IMG/VR virus record: IMGVR_UViG_3300030060_006037
Location: 1 to 48,382 of that record
Source of the DNA: a virus
DNA length: 48,382 bases
Strand: one strand, 5' to 3'
Part shown: in pieces, positions 9,201 through 18,751 of the stretch
How the letters are laid out: each line of letters opens with the position of its first letter
How positions within the stretch are numbered: position 1 is the stretch's first letter
Program-made: the position numbers and the translations under genes
Notes under the pieces: generated by a model
The model's input: only the letters and a program-made list of their open reading frames with translations
What the model was told of the DNA's origin: nothing
Databases searched by the model: none

Positions 9201-11666
9201 ATAAGACAGAGAGCCTCATCTACCGGAAAATTTGAAATAGACCATAATGGTGGTAGTAGTACTGCAAAAGGTATGGTATTCAATATAAATGGTACAACTT
9301 CAATGGGTATATTACATGATAGGGATGTATATGTAAACACTAAACTCGGCATCGGTAATTCAGATCCATCAGAAGTATTGGATGTGACTGGTAATATTCA
9401 AGCAAGTGGAAATATAAGTGGTTCAGCAACCTCAACTGGTTCGTTTGGTTCAGTTTTAGCTGCTGGTACTGGAAGAAATAATTTTATAGGTCGAGTAGGT
9501 ATTGGTACTACAGACATAGGTCAAGAGCTACTTGTGCGAGGTGCAAACAATAGTGCAGGTGACACTTTTACTGCAGTCGGTGCTGGAAATGTACCAAACA
9601 TAACAATTCAAAATGCTGGAACTTCCGATGATACAAATTCTGCATTGTTTTTCAAAGATAATGATTCCCATGTTGCTGGGGTGATTTGTAGATACTTAGA
9701 CCATTCCCCAAATTCAGCTGAATTAAGGTTTGCGGTTACAAATAACGGAACATCAAGGGAAAGGGTGGTGATTTCCTCATCGGGTAGTTTGGGTGTTGGG
9801 ATGCCTACATTTCCTGCTACTCATGGTATTGGAAGTATTTATTTTTCAGGAACACAATTAAGTGGTTCATCATCTTCAACCGGTTCGTTTGGTAATGTTC
9901 ACGTTGGAAAGGGTGGTTCTTCTGCACAATTTGCAAATAGTAAATTTTCTGTAGTGGATAACAATAGTACGGAATACGCTCCGATGGGTGGTTCTTCGAA
10001 TACTGCAAACGCTATGGTTCAGTTTACTAATCAAAATACTTCTGCTACTGCTCCACATTCCCTAATACATTTCAGATTAGATAAGAGTGGTGGTGATGGT
10101 TACATGGGATTTATGACATCCACCTCAACAGGTAATATAGAACACTTTGTTGTTGGAAATCAGGTGGATGGAGAAATCATTAGAGGGGCAAGTGGAGGCA
10201 ACGTTGGTATTGGAGATTCGAATCCATCGGGTAAACTTGTTGTTTCTGGTTCAGGTACTATAAATCTACATATAGATAATAGTGGAACAGGTGATACTGG
10301 TTTATTAGGAAAACGTAATGCAACCTCTATATTTGGAATGTTCGATGATGCTAGTGATAGTAAACTAAGAATAGTAAATTATCAAGCAGAACCGATTGAG
10401 TTTAGTGTGGATAGAGGCGGTAGTGAAACCATTGTGATGACAATGCTGAATTCAGGCAATGTCGGCATCGGGACCACGAGTCCTGATACAAATTTACATA
10501 TAGCATCATCTACATCAGATGAACCAGTAGTAACAATAGAAAACACAAATAGTGATGCTACAGGTGGAACATTAAAATTTGAAAAATCTACAACTGATGA
10601 AGCAAACGATGATGTCATAGGTACAATAAACTTTACAGGCAGAAACTCTGCTAACAATGCTAATCAGATTGCAAACATAATAACCAAAGTAGTAGATACA
10701 ACAAATGGTTCTGTTGATGGTTCTATGTTGTTTCAAGTGATAGGAAATGGTAGCTTTACAAATAATTTGTATTTAGAATCAGGTAAGGTCGGCATAGGAA
10801 CTACAAGTCCAAGTGTAGCTTTAGAAGTTCGTGATGCAACTGCAAATAATGGTCATATCGGTGGAAAAATTAATGTAGCTGGTGATTGGAATGAGTCAAA
10901 TATAGCTTACGGAGGAAATAGGTCACCAGGTGTAACTATTCAATCATTAGATTCTACTGCCGGAACATTTGGAACATTAAGTTTTATGAATGCAAATGGA
11001 TATACTGGTGCTACTATTATTGCCAAGCATGTACTACATGGTGCAGGTACTGGTAATATGGATACACAATTACACTTTGGTACAAGAGGTATTGATAATG
11101 TAAATAGTGGTGCTCATAATGTTTCTGCTATGATGATTGATGAAGATGGCAATGTCGGCATCGGTGATAGTAATCCCGCTCAAAATTTAGTAGTAAGTGG
11201 TAGTAGTAAAGGATTGCTATCAGTTGGATTAGTTGGTGGTGGTTCAAGAGTTACTATTGGTGATACCACTACGGATAGTGCACTATATATGAGAAGAAGT
11301 AGTAACGGTGCAGCAAATGTTCAAGTTTTACAATTAGGTAGTTCTCTCTATGTGGGTGCTACGAGTAACGTTATAAATACTGTAATTCAATCAAACACTT
11401 CAGTATTAACAGTCGGTTCAAGTAAAGTAACTTCGAATGTTGCTGTCGAACCTACAGCAGATGCTTCATACAACTTAGGTGCTGCAGATAAAAGATGGGC
11501 AAATATATTTTCTGCTGATTTACAACTATCTAATGAAGGAACTGAAGGAAACGAAGTCGATGGAACTACAGGTTCTTGGACAATACAGGAAGGTGAGGAT
11601 GACTTATATTTATTGAATAGGAAGAATGGTAAAAAGTACAAGTTTAAACTTGAGGAGATAACCTAA
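6249..11666 (+). CDS. Giant tail fibre/adhesin 2 with YadA-like head repeats
   Basis: 1805 residues; the ATG overlaps the stop of the previous gene by one base. Residues ~35-200 hold about seven repeats of roughly 24 residues of the form NxAIGxxAL...TTG, the left-handed beta-roll repeat of YadA/trimeric autotransporter heads. The rest uses the same modules as the neighbouring fibres: six SGSATSTGSFG linkers plus a partial one at the N-terminus, and many GNVGIG turns. The C-terminus differs from gene 1: NLGAADKRWANIF followed by WTIQEGEDDLYLLNRKNGKK, a tip found at the end of many marine phage fibres. Probably a trimeric surface-binding fibre co-translated with its neighbours. Target unknown. 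Confidence 0.85.
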   Translation: MSMFISSSKAATGSFGHVLQNGKGLLPQFTTGSSIFIGENAGASDDGSNNRNIGIGKNALDAATTGQLNIAIGDDALTDVTTGNYNVAIGFESQKDTTGGQNVSIGYNSLEFNTSGNNNTAIGYAAAGGFTYSGVSNIAIGYTALGGASVSGDYNIAIGHAVMGSITTADDNLAIGDFALTSIQTSTRNIAIGSEALRYIKDVGGTHGFNNTALGWNAGKRYGDNAGNLVSASFSVYIGHTTYPLEDNSQNEILIGSQVRGKGSNTATIGDGNITDIYLSQDQGATVHTGNVSGSATSTGSFGSAHIAHKVGIGTTGPGTVLPSGWSGNRLLEIRASSSGGDAGLFLRRFEGDGTYGMDFWTDTNSADNYIDSRGGISASELFIRVATHTTPINAARFDYLGNVEFPSATTISGSASSTGSFGNLRVLNNSSAWSSADDFIIGNTSKAVTGMTLQSTTSGETNIAFADGIEGNAGRFAGYIRYDHNATKMIFSTEGSQRVFIDGSGNVGIGDSTPSHKLEINDANSNSTWESVKITNSNSVGAGLTLAGGVKNWSIISNGSGGGAGGGNLGFHNTTDGGYKFIIDSDAATELLTLDGNIISGSATSTGSFGDGRFIGKVAIFGSGSKTPDTPLHIRGDFDGSGGLPNTNPDKGLNISKFTGLQSDYGKSDKFGITFTAASNGTTDYALAGIYGQVTNVSSYVGGSIIFATRLETESALTAKMAISSSGDVGIGTTSPIRKLQVNASSYTEAGGADANIHLSVANSTWSGIGLFGGSSQGGFIDFGDTDATHRGRILYSHASDYMAFNTSATEKVRITSGGNVGIGETTPTELLHLKKTGNDFATIIVESTANDTGAGSSIQITSNDGAVFLQNNSTARTVTRYGIAVGGFFEILAQNSTNGMMIGNGTTNKPIIFGLNNKEQLIISNNSISGSSTSTGSFGELHIADKVGIGTTNPAHSLHVVDSNNTADGSIRLASHASFYTTIRQRASSTGKFEIDHNGGSSTAKGMVFNINGTTSMGILHDRDVYVNTKLGIGNSDPSEVLDVTGNIQASGNISGSATSTGSFGSVLAAGTGRNNFIGRVGIGTTDIGQELLVRGANNSAGDTFTAVGAGNVPNITIQNAGTSDDTNSALFFKDNDSHVAGVICRYLDHSPNSAELRFAVTNNGTSRERVVISSSGSLGVGMPTFPATHGIGSIYFSGTQLSGSSSSTGSFGNVHVGKGGSSAQFANSKFSVVDNNSTEYAPMGGSSNTANAMVQFTNQNTSATAPHSLIHFRLDKSGGDGYMGFMTSTSTGNIEHFVVGNQVDGEIIRGASGGNVGIGDSNPSGKLVVSGSGTINLHIDNSGTGDTGLLGKRNATSIFGMFDDASDSKLRIVNYQAEPIEFSVDRGGSETIVMTMLNSGNVGIGTTSPDTNLHIASSTSDEPVVTIENTNSDATGGTLKFEKSTTDEANDDVIGTINFTGRNSANNANQIANIITKVVDTTNGSVDGSMLFQVIGNGSFTNNLYLESGKVGIGTTSPSVALEVRDATANNGHIGGKINVAGDWNESNIAYGGNRSPGVTIQSLDSTAGTFGTLSFMNANGYTGATIIAKHVLHGAGTGNMDTQLHFGTRGIDNVNSGAHNVSAMMIDEDGNVGIGDSNPAQNLVVSGSSKGLLSVGLVGGGSRVTIGDTTTDSALYMRRSSNGAANVQVLQLGSSLYVGATSNVINTVIQSNTSVLTVGSSKVTSNVAVEPTADASYNLGAADKRWANIFSADLQLSNEGTEGNEVDGTTGSWTIQEGEDDLYLLNRKNGKKYKFKLEEIT

Positions 11667-14600
11667 TGGCAATAACCACCAAAAAATTAATAGCTGAAGA
11701 ATACGTTGTATCCTCTTCGGTAACCTTAATGACACAATCACTTTCGAGTGGTTCGACTGTATTTGGTGACTCAATGGATGATACTCATAAAATGACCGGT
11801 TCTCTATTTGTTAGTGGTGGAATATCAACAGATGGTAGTGCTGGTGGAACTGCAACATTCAAAGGAAGTTCTACTCAATCTACATTGAATCTCCAAACTT
11901 CTGTAAGTAATTTTGTCGTAGGGATGTCAAACTCATCTGGTAGACTTGATTTAAGACCTGGTGGAACAACAGCACTTACGGTAATTAATTCAGGTAATAT
12001 CGGCATCGGCAGCACAAGTCCTGGACAAAAACTTACCATAAAAGGCGGTAACATAGAGATTACTGGTAGCGGTGGTACAGGTATTTTCTTCACAGGAACC
12101 GCAGATGGTTCAAATAAAAATGCTTTATACTTTAGAACACAAGGAGGAACTGAAAAATTTAGAATAATACACGATGCCTCTGCAGACGGAACTAATGATT
12201 TACAAATCAAAGCAAATGCAAGTAGTGTTATGGTAATGAATATGTTACAAGATGGCAAGGTCGGCATTGGAGGATCACCAACAGCAGGACTTCATGTTTT
12301 TCACCAAACATTAAGAATTGCTGCTGATACTCCAGAATTAGTTTTACAGGACACAAGTGCTTTTTCTGCTGGAACTGGTCCATCAATCTATTTTCAAGGA
12401 TTACAAACAGGAGAATCAATACAAACATTTGCTGAAATTCAAGGAGTATCAACAAGTACTGCCAATCAGGGTGAATTAATATTTAAAACAAGAAAGGATG
12501 GTTCACAAAATGAAGCAATGAGAATAGATCAAGATAGAAATGTCGGCATCGGGACCACAAATCCACAGAAAAAATTAGAAGTAATTGTGCCAGAGAATAA
12601 TTTTGTATCATTTGCCGTTCAACATAGTCCTGGTAGTCATGCTGGTATTCATTTTGGATATAGAGAAAATAATAACCTTTATAGACACTCACAATTAAGA
12701 TTTCAAAGAACCGATAGATTTGCAAATAATGCTATGGGTAGAATAATGTTGATTAATAAAACTGCAACAGATTCAAGTAATCCAGGTGAAAGTGATGCAC
12801 ATCTAACCATAGATGAATTAGGATTTGTAGGTATTGGTAGAAATGTTGGTGGTCATTATAGTACTGGTCCTCGAATTCAAGCACTGCTTCATGTAAGTGC
12901 AAGTAGTGTTGTTGGTTCTGCAACTGCGTCACTTCATGTCGAAGGAAGTGGTTCACTCGTAGTTTCTGTTGATGGAACACAAGGAAGACTATTCTCAATA
13001 TCAGACGAACTATCAGGTAGTTTATTTAGTGCAAACACAATATCTGGTTTGCCTGTAATAGAAGCTTTCTCAGATAATAAGGTAACATTAGGACCATATA
13101 GTAATCCTGTAACAGTTACATCTACAGGTAATGTTGGTATTGGAACTGCGGTGCCTACAGGCCAAAATTCAAATGGACCGGTTTTACACTTGTTCGGAAA
13201 AAATGCCAGCGGTACTTTGAACGAACCACAAATAGTATTTCAACAGACTGGTGAACCAGCGATGTCAATTGGTGTTAATGCAAATTTAGATAGTGGTGCT
13301 GCTATGTTGTTTCAAACGAATAACACTAGCATCAGAATGGTTATTAGAGAGGATGGTACGGTAGGAATTGGTACCGCATTTCCCACAGGTGATTTTGTAG
13401 TTCAAACCACAGCCGCAAGTGTAGATATACCTAATATGGCAAATGGACAGTTAGCTGTTGCAGCTGGTAGTTCTACAATATATGCTGGTATTTTTGGAAA
13501 ACAAACCAGTAATCAGATTGGATTACAACTTATGGCTGCGACACCAGATACAAATTCCTCTACATACGGTGATATGAATTTCAACATAAGAGAGAATGAT
13601 GATTCTGAATTTGCAACAACTTCGGGTAAACCTGGTTTTGTATTTTCAAGATATGGAACTCATTTGATGGCAATTAATAGAACCGGTAATGTTGGCATAG
13701 GAACTACAAATGCTGATGAAGCATTATTACATATGTATAAGGCTGGGGAATCAGCTAATGTTAATTACATACAAATGGAAATGGGTGGTGGTTGGAGTTC
13801 TCATCCAAATTATCTTAAAAACATAACTTGGTCGGATGGTAATGCTGGTAATAAAATAGCTGCGATTGGTGCCGAGTTCGATGGTTCAAGGGGTAACCTT
13901 AGATTTCACAGTTTCTATAATGGTGGATATAATTCTAATGTATTATTTACAATGCGAGGAAATGGTAATTTTGGTATAGGCTCTCATGTTCCATCAGCAA
14001 AATTAGAAATCATAGGTGGTGGTATAACCATATCTGGTTCTAACGATACTTCTCCTATTCAAGCATTATTGATAAAAACAAGTGCCGCTTCATCCCAAGG
14101 ATATTTAGCCGTTGAGGGTAATACTGCAGGAACATTTATAACAGGAACTTTAGCTAGAGCCACAGTTCTAGCATCATCTGCTAATAATACTGCATTGCAG
14201 TTAGGTTCTTCAGGTACGGTTAAAATGACCATTGATGGTGATGGTCATGTATCCATAGGAACAACAGCTACAAATTACAGTTCTAACACAAAAACCTTGG
14301 CAATATTCGGTGGTCAGTCAGATAATTCAAGAGCCGCTATTGATATACTCGGTTCAGAGGTAAATGCCGATGATGCTTTAGGTTCTGTAAATTTTTGGAA
14401 TGTAGGAGCTGGTAATAACAAAATCGGTGCTTTAGTAGTTTCAAGAGATGGTGCTGATAATAGTGGAAAAATGTTATTTCAAACTGCAAATGCTGGCTCT
14501 AATTCAACTAAAGTTGCTATAAAAGCAGATGGCAATGTCGGCATCGGCGAAACAAGTCCTGATGAACTACTACACATAAAATCATCTACAGCATCAGAGC

Positions 14601-17600
14601 CAGTTATAAAGTTAGAAAATGCTGGTGATGTTACAAATGGTGCCCAACTTCATTTTGTAATGTCTACAACTGGTGAAGGTGATAACGATATACCAGGCAC
14701 CATAAGATTCAAAGGGATGAATAGTGCTAACACAGAAACAGAGTTTTCTACGATATACACAAGAAACATAGATGTAACGGATGGTACTGAAGATAGTGAG
14801 ATGCATTTTAGAACGATGAATGCTGGTACTTTAGATTCCCATATGATGATTAAATCAGGTAATGTCGGCATCGGCACCACAACTCCTCCAGTTAAACTTC
14901 AAATAAATGATTCTGGAACTGCACCAACAGCTGCTGGTTCAGGTGATTATGGAACAGGCTTTAATGTAGCCAGAAGTGATGGTTTGATGGGTATGACGAT
15001 GGGATATCAAGCTTCCCCTCAAGCATTTTACATACAAGGTAGAAATTTTACTAATACAGATAAGACAAACTTACTTATCAATCCTTTAGGGGCAAATGTC
15101 GGCATCGGAAATGATGATCCTCAACACGCACTTGATGTTTATGGAACGGATGATGTCACTATGAGAATTCACAGACCTAGTTCAGGACTTGGTTCTAATG
15201 ATAGTTGTGGTATTGGTTTTTCCCATAGAAGTGATACAAATATCTCAACCTCAGATGTAAGAGCTGGTATTTTTAGTATATACAATGGTGAAATGTTTCT
15301 TGCAACAGAATCAGGTGGAAATCTAAACAGTAATCCTATCGACCACGCAAGACTATATATAGATGGTGCAGGTCTTGTCGGCATCGGGACCACAAATCCT
15401 CAATTCAAACTTCATATATCTGGTTCTACTGATTTATTATGGTTACAAGGAAGTGGTGCACCTCAACTTAGGATGACAGATAATAGTGCGACTTCGGATG
15501 GTGATACATTTGCCTTAATAGACTTCGCAGGAATGGATCATGCAGGAGGTTCTCTCGTACTTAATCGTATATCAAATGTGATTGTTGATAATACTCAAGG
15601 TACAACAGATAGTAGGTTAACATTACAAAATAGAGTCAACGGAACACTAACAGAGGTTTTATCAGTAGCCTCAGGCAAGGTCGGCATCGGAACAACTGGT
15701 CCTACACAAATGCTTCATGTACATGCTGGGGATATATTAATGACAGGAGGTCCATCAGATTTAAACCCAATAGCTGCTGTAAGATGGACATATAGTACTG
15801 AATCTGGTTTCGGTACATCTGGAAAAATAGATGTTATAAGAAACGACGCCGATCAAGGTAAGGGTGGAGATATGAGGTTCTTTACCCAAGCAGACAATAC
15901 TTCTGATGGTGGAACTGAGAGATTTAGAATAGATAATACTGGTAATTTAATCATAAGAGCCAATGATAAACATTTATTCGGACTGACAACTGGTAATGCC
16001 ACAATACAGTTAATCGGTGTTAGAGGTGATAATTATGTTGAGATAGGTCATAGTGGTTATGGTGTAGTAACTGGTACTGGTAATTGGGCACTAGATGGCG
16101 CTGACAATATGACTGTTAATGCAAACGCATATTTTGGTGAATATCTATATCATAGTGGAGATACCGACACATATATACAATTTTTACCTGATAGATTATT
16201 ATTATTTGCAGGTGGTGATGAAGTCCTTGATTACGAAGAGGGATCCAATAGTATATTACAGATAGCAAATGGTGGAGAAGCTGATATCAATATCGGTGGT
16301 GGTAATATGTTCATCGGTGGTTCACAAGGTAGTTACGATGCTAGAGTCGGCATCGGAACTACCAATCCTGGCCCTATGTTACAGGTTCAAGGAGCTGCCA
16401 ACGCAAGTGGAACAAACTTAAAACATCATATAACTGTAACCGATGATGTAACTTCATGGAATGGTTATCCTGCGTCCGGTATAGCCTTTGCTGGTAATTA
16501 CAACAGCACACCAAGTCAAATAGAGTTTGGTGGAATTATGGGCAAAAAGCAGAACACTACCCATGGCGATTTACGAGGTCAATTGCAATTTACGACCAAT
16601 ACAAATTCCAATGTACAAACCATAGCAATGACAATTGATTCGTCCCAAAATGTCGGCATCGGAGAATCAAGTCCAGGTGCAAAACTTCATGTATCAACCG
16701 CAGATTCTGGTATAACTCCAAATGCGGTTGCGGATGATTTATTTGTAGAAAACAATACACATGGTGGTATAACGATTGGAACACCAAATAGTGTAAAAGG
16801 TTATTTATTTTTTGCAGATCCTGAAGATAATGCGGGTGCTGGTATAACTTACAATCATGCTACAAATAATATGGCAATAGCCGCTGGTGGTACTACTAGA
16901 ATGGTGATTTCTGGTTCAGGTAGAGTCGGAATTGGTACAGATGCTCCTACCGAAGCCCTTACAATTCGTGGAAACAGTACTGGTACTAATGGATTTGCAT
17001 ATCCTGCAATTGCTGGTTATACTCTTAATACAAAACTATGGTGTTTGGAACAACATTTTGGATATGAAGGTAGAATGGCATTATATGATACGGGTAATTT
17101 AAAAGTATTATTTAGAGCATCAGGTTCTTCATATATTAATACTGGTAGTACATTGAAATTTGGTATAGGAAATTCCAATCCTACATATAAATTAGATGTT
17201 ACTGGAGATTTACTCGTAACTAAAACCTCTGGTAATTTAGCTAGATTTACAGGTGCTGGGGCTTCTTCATTTTACATATCTGCAACAGCTCAAATAACAC
17301 ATACCTCAACAACTGGAAATACTGCTTTTGCAATCAACCAAGCAGGTTCTGGTGATGCATTTTCCGTAGATAGTAGTGCATTGATTGTTAAAGCGGATGG
17401 CAAGGTCGGCATCGGAGAAACAAGTCCCTCAGAAAAACTAGAGGTCGCTGGTGGTATAGCATTTTCAGGTACAGCCACAATGACAGAGGGAACTGATTTA
17501 GGTAAGGCCACTATAGATACCGATGGTACTGATAGGATGCGTTTTCACATGAATGGTGCTAATAACGGAGTTTTCGGTGGATATGAATTCAGACAATCAA

Positions 17601-18742
17601 AAGGTGACCATACCGATGAAAGATTAGTGATGCTTATCGATGAGACAGGTAAGGTTGGTATTGGAATATCAGCCGCAGATGGTAGATTGCATGTATCCGA
17701 TGGATTAGCTGGAGTTGTAACTGCTAACGCAGATGCAGATGAGTTAGTAATAGAGAATGACGGTAATGCTGGTATTTCTATATTAACTCCAGCCAGTTCT
17801 AATGGTGCTATATACTTTGGTGATCCACAAGATAATAATATAGGTATGATTGATTATGACCACGCACTTAATAAACTTTCTTTTACAGCTGCAGCTACTA
17901 CAACACCTGTATTTTCATTAACAGCTTACGTCGCAGAGTTTGGTTCTAGTATAACAACGATAAGTGGTTCACAACATTCAACTGCTTCATTTGGAATGTT
18001 GAGAGTGATGGATATTAAAAGTCAAACTTATGGTAACACATCACCATCAGAAATGATTTCCACACTAAATGTGTATGCAGATAAAGGTGCGGGGCCTGAC
18101 CAGGTGGTAGGACATTTTTTAAACGATGAGGCTGCTGTAAATGATGGTGATTCTATTTTAAGATTAGAATATTCTGATGACTCAAGTATTTCATCGAATC
18201 AAGATTTTATTACTTTCTACAACCAAGCACAAGAGGTAGGTAGTATTAATGACCAAGTTGCTTATTCAACTTTTACCGGTATGCACGTATCACAAAGACC
18301 ATCCGGATCCGATTTTTCCAATTGGAAGCCTGGTATGGTTGTGAAATCAACCGGTAAATTAATTCATACAAGTTCGATATCAAATGCGTGGCCAGAAGTT
18401 GAACTTACATCCACACAGAAAGATAAAGCTTGTGTTGGTGTATTCTCATATACAAGTTCTATGAAAAAAGTTAAAGGTCTCGATTCTACCTTACCACGTA
18501 TTTACTATAATGCAATAGGAGAAGGTTTAGTAAGAGTAACTGATACAGGTGGAAATATTGAGGTAGGTGATTACATATGTTCATCTACGAGAGCTGGACA
18601 TGGTGAAAAACAGGATGACGATTTAATGCATAATTATACAGTTGCAAAAGCAACTCAACCTTACAACTTTGCATCAGCTAGTAATGATAGTGAATTGGGA
18701 TATAAATCTGTACTGATTGGATGTACATATCATTGTGGTTAG
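11666..18742 (+). CDS. Giant tail fibre/adhesin 3 with auto-processing-like C-terminal domain
   Basis: 2358 residues, the longest gene here; ATG overlaps the preceding TAA by one base. The N-terminus (VVSSSV...SGSTVFGD...DTHKMTGSL) matches a module used twice inside fibre 1 (near 1105-1200 and 5210-5310). The body is a chain of GNVGIGTTSP beta units, but with only one SGSxxSTxSFG linker, close to the end (17963-17995). The last ~230 residues are non-repetitive: VGVFSYTSS..., then NAIGEGLVRVTDTGG, GDYICSSTRAGHG, KQDDDLMHNYTVAKATQ. This resembles the C-terminal intramolecular chaperone / peptidase G2-type tips of phage and large-virus fibres; the family assignment is by eye. Likely a third host-binding fibre. 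Confidence 0.85.
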   Translation: MAITTKKLIAEEYVVSSSVTLMTQSLSSGSTVFGDSMDDTHKMTGSLFVSGGISTDGSAGGTATFKGSSTQSTLNLQTSVSNFVVGMSNSSGRLDLRPGGTTALTVINSGNIGIGSTSPGQKLTIKGGNIEITGSGGTGIFFTGTADGSNKNALYFRTQGGTEKFRIIHDASADGTNDLQIKANASSVMVMNMLQDGKVGIGGSPTAGLHVFHQTLRIAADTPELVLQDTSAFSAGTGPSIYFQGLQTGESIQTFAEIQGVSTSTANQGELIFKTRKDGSQNEAMRIDQDRNVGIGTTNPQKKLEVIVPENNFVSFAVQHSPGSHAGIHFGYRENNNLYRHSQLRFQRTDRFANNAMGRIMLINKTATDSSNPGESDAHLTIDELGFVGIGRNVGGHYSTGPRIQALLHVSASSVVGSATASLHVEGSGSLVVSVDGTQGRLFSISDELSGSLFSANTISGLPVIEAFSDNKVTLGPYSNPVTVTSTGNVGIGTAVPTGQNSNGPVLHLFGKNASGTLNEPQIVFQQTGEPAMSIGVNANLDSGAAMLFQTNNTSIRMVIREDGTVGIGTAFPTGDFVVQTTAASVDIPNMANGQLAVAAGSSTIYAGIFGKQTSNQIGLQLMAATPDTNSSTYGDMNFNIRENDDSEFATTSGKPGFVFSRYGTHLMAINRTGNVGIGTTNADEALLHMYKAGESANVNYIQMEMGGGWSSHPNYLKNITWSDGNAGNKIAAIGAEFDGSRGNLRFHSFYNGGYNSNVLFTMRGNGNFGIGSHVPSAKLEIIGGGITISGSNDTSPIQALLIKTSAASSQGYLAVEGNTAGTFITGTLARATVLASSANNTALQLGSSGTVKMTIDGDGHVSIGTTATNYSSNTKTLAIFGGQSDNSRAAIDILGSEVNADDALGSVNFWNVGAGNNKIGALVVSRDGADNSGKMLFQTANAGSNSTKVAIKADGNVGIGETSPDELLHIKSSTASEPVIKLENAGDVTNGAQLHFVMSTTGEGDNDIPGTIRFKGMNSANTETEFSTIYTRNIDVTDGTEDSEMHFRTMNAGTLDSHMMIKSGNVGIGTTTPPVKLQINDSGTAPTAAGSGDYGTGFNVARSDGLMGMTMGYQASPQAFYIQGRNFTNTDKTNLLINPLGANVGIGNDDPQHALDVYGTDDVTMRIHRPSSGLGSNDSCGIGFSHRSDTNISTSDVRAGIFSIYNGEMFLATESGGNLNSNPIDHARLYIDGAGLVGIGTTNPQFKLHISGSTDLLWLQGSGAPQLRMTDNSATSDGDTFALIDFAGMDHAGGSLVLNRISNVIVDNTQGTTDSRLTLQNRVNGTLTEVLSVASGKVGIGTTGPTQMLHVHAGDILMTGGPSDLNPIAAVRWTYSTESGFGTSGKIDVIRNDADQGKGGDMRFFTQADNTSDGGTERFRIDNTGNLIIRANDKHLFGLTTGNATIQLIGVRGDNYVEIGHSGYGVVTGTGNWALDGADNMTVNANAYFGEYLYHSGDTDTYIQFLPDRLLLFAGGDEVLDYEEGSNSILQIANGGEADINIGGGNMFIGGSQGSYDARVGIGTTNPGPMLQVQGAANASGTNLKHHITVTDDVTSWNGYPASGIAFAGNYNSTPSQIEFGGIMGKKQNTTHGDLRGQLQFTTNTNSNVQTIAMTIDSSQNVGIGESSPGAKLHVSTADSGITPNAVADDLFVENNTHGGITIGTPNSVKGYLFFADPEDNAGAGITYNHATNNMAIAAGGTTRMVISGSGRVGIGTDAPTEALTIRGNSTGTNGFAYPAIAGYTLNTKLWCLEQHFGYEGRMALYDTGNLKVLFRASGSSYINTGSTLKFGIGNSNPTYKLDVTGDLLVTKTSGNLARFTGAGASSFYISATAQITHTSTTGNTAFAINQAGSGDAFSVDSSALIVKADGKVGIGETSPSEKLEVAGGIAFSGTATMTEGTDLGKATIDTDGTDRMRFHMNGANNGVFGGYEFRQSKGDHTDERLVMLIDETGKVGIGISAADGRLHVSDGLAGVVTANADADELVIENDGNAGISILTPASSNGAIYFGDPQDNNIGMIDYDHALNKLSFTAAATTTPVFSLTAYVAEFGSSITTISGSQHSTASFGMLRVMDIKSQTYGNTSPSEMISTLNVYADKGAGPDQVVGHFLNDEAAVNDGDSILRLEYSDDSSISSNQDFITFYNQAQEVGSINDQVAYSTFTGMHVSQRPSGSDFSNWKPGMVVKSTGKLIHTSSISNAWPEVELTSTQKDKACVGVFSYTSSMKKVKGLDSTLPRIYYNAIGEGLVRVTDTGGNIEVGDYICSSTRAGHGEKQDDDLMHNYTVAKATQPYNFASASNDSELGYKSVLIGCTYHCG
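12291..12444 (+). repeat. 154-base segment duplicated in fibre 1 (copy 2)
   Basis: Second copy of the segment at 4037-4190, 8 kb away in a different gene. It follows a GTCGGCATTGG core (one-base variant, at 12260) by about 20 bases, the same module order as a typical turn-then-strand unit. Confidence 0.8.
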
Positions 18743-18751
18743 GTTACAGTT

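Larger units (their letters stand above)
1732..17415 (+). repeat. Dispersed GTCGGCATCGG core repeats in the fibre genes
   Basis: The 11-mer GTCGGCATCGG occurs at least 17 times exactly, e.g. at 1732, 2266, 2536, 3376, 7770, 8712, 10461, 11154, 12542, 14537, 14864, 15098, 15377, 15680, 16346, 16652 and 17405, with about ten one-base variants. It encodes the VGIG of GNVGIGTTSP. It is GC-rich against AT-rich surroundings, and other VGIG turns in the same genes use AT-rich synonyms such as GTTGGTATTGG (5117 region). Confidence 0.85.
40..17995 (+). repeat. Dispersed 33-base SGSATSTGSFG module linker (16 copies)
   Basis: Sixteen copies of a 33-base unit encoding SGS(A/S)xSTGSFG or a close variant: nine in fibre 1 (first at 40-72), six in fibre 2 (last at 9861-9893), one near the end of fibre 3 (17963-17995). 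Many are near-identical in DNA, with AGTGGTTCAGCAACCTCAAC as the usual start. Each precedes a short ID/VG-type strand, so they look like joints between adhesin modules and possible sites of recombination. Confidence 0.85.
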
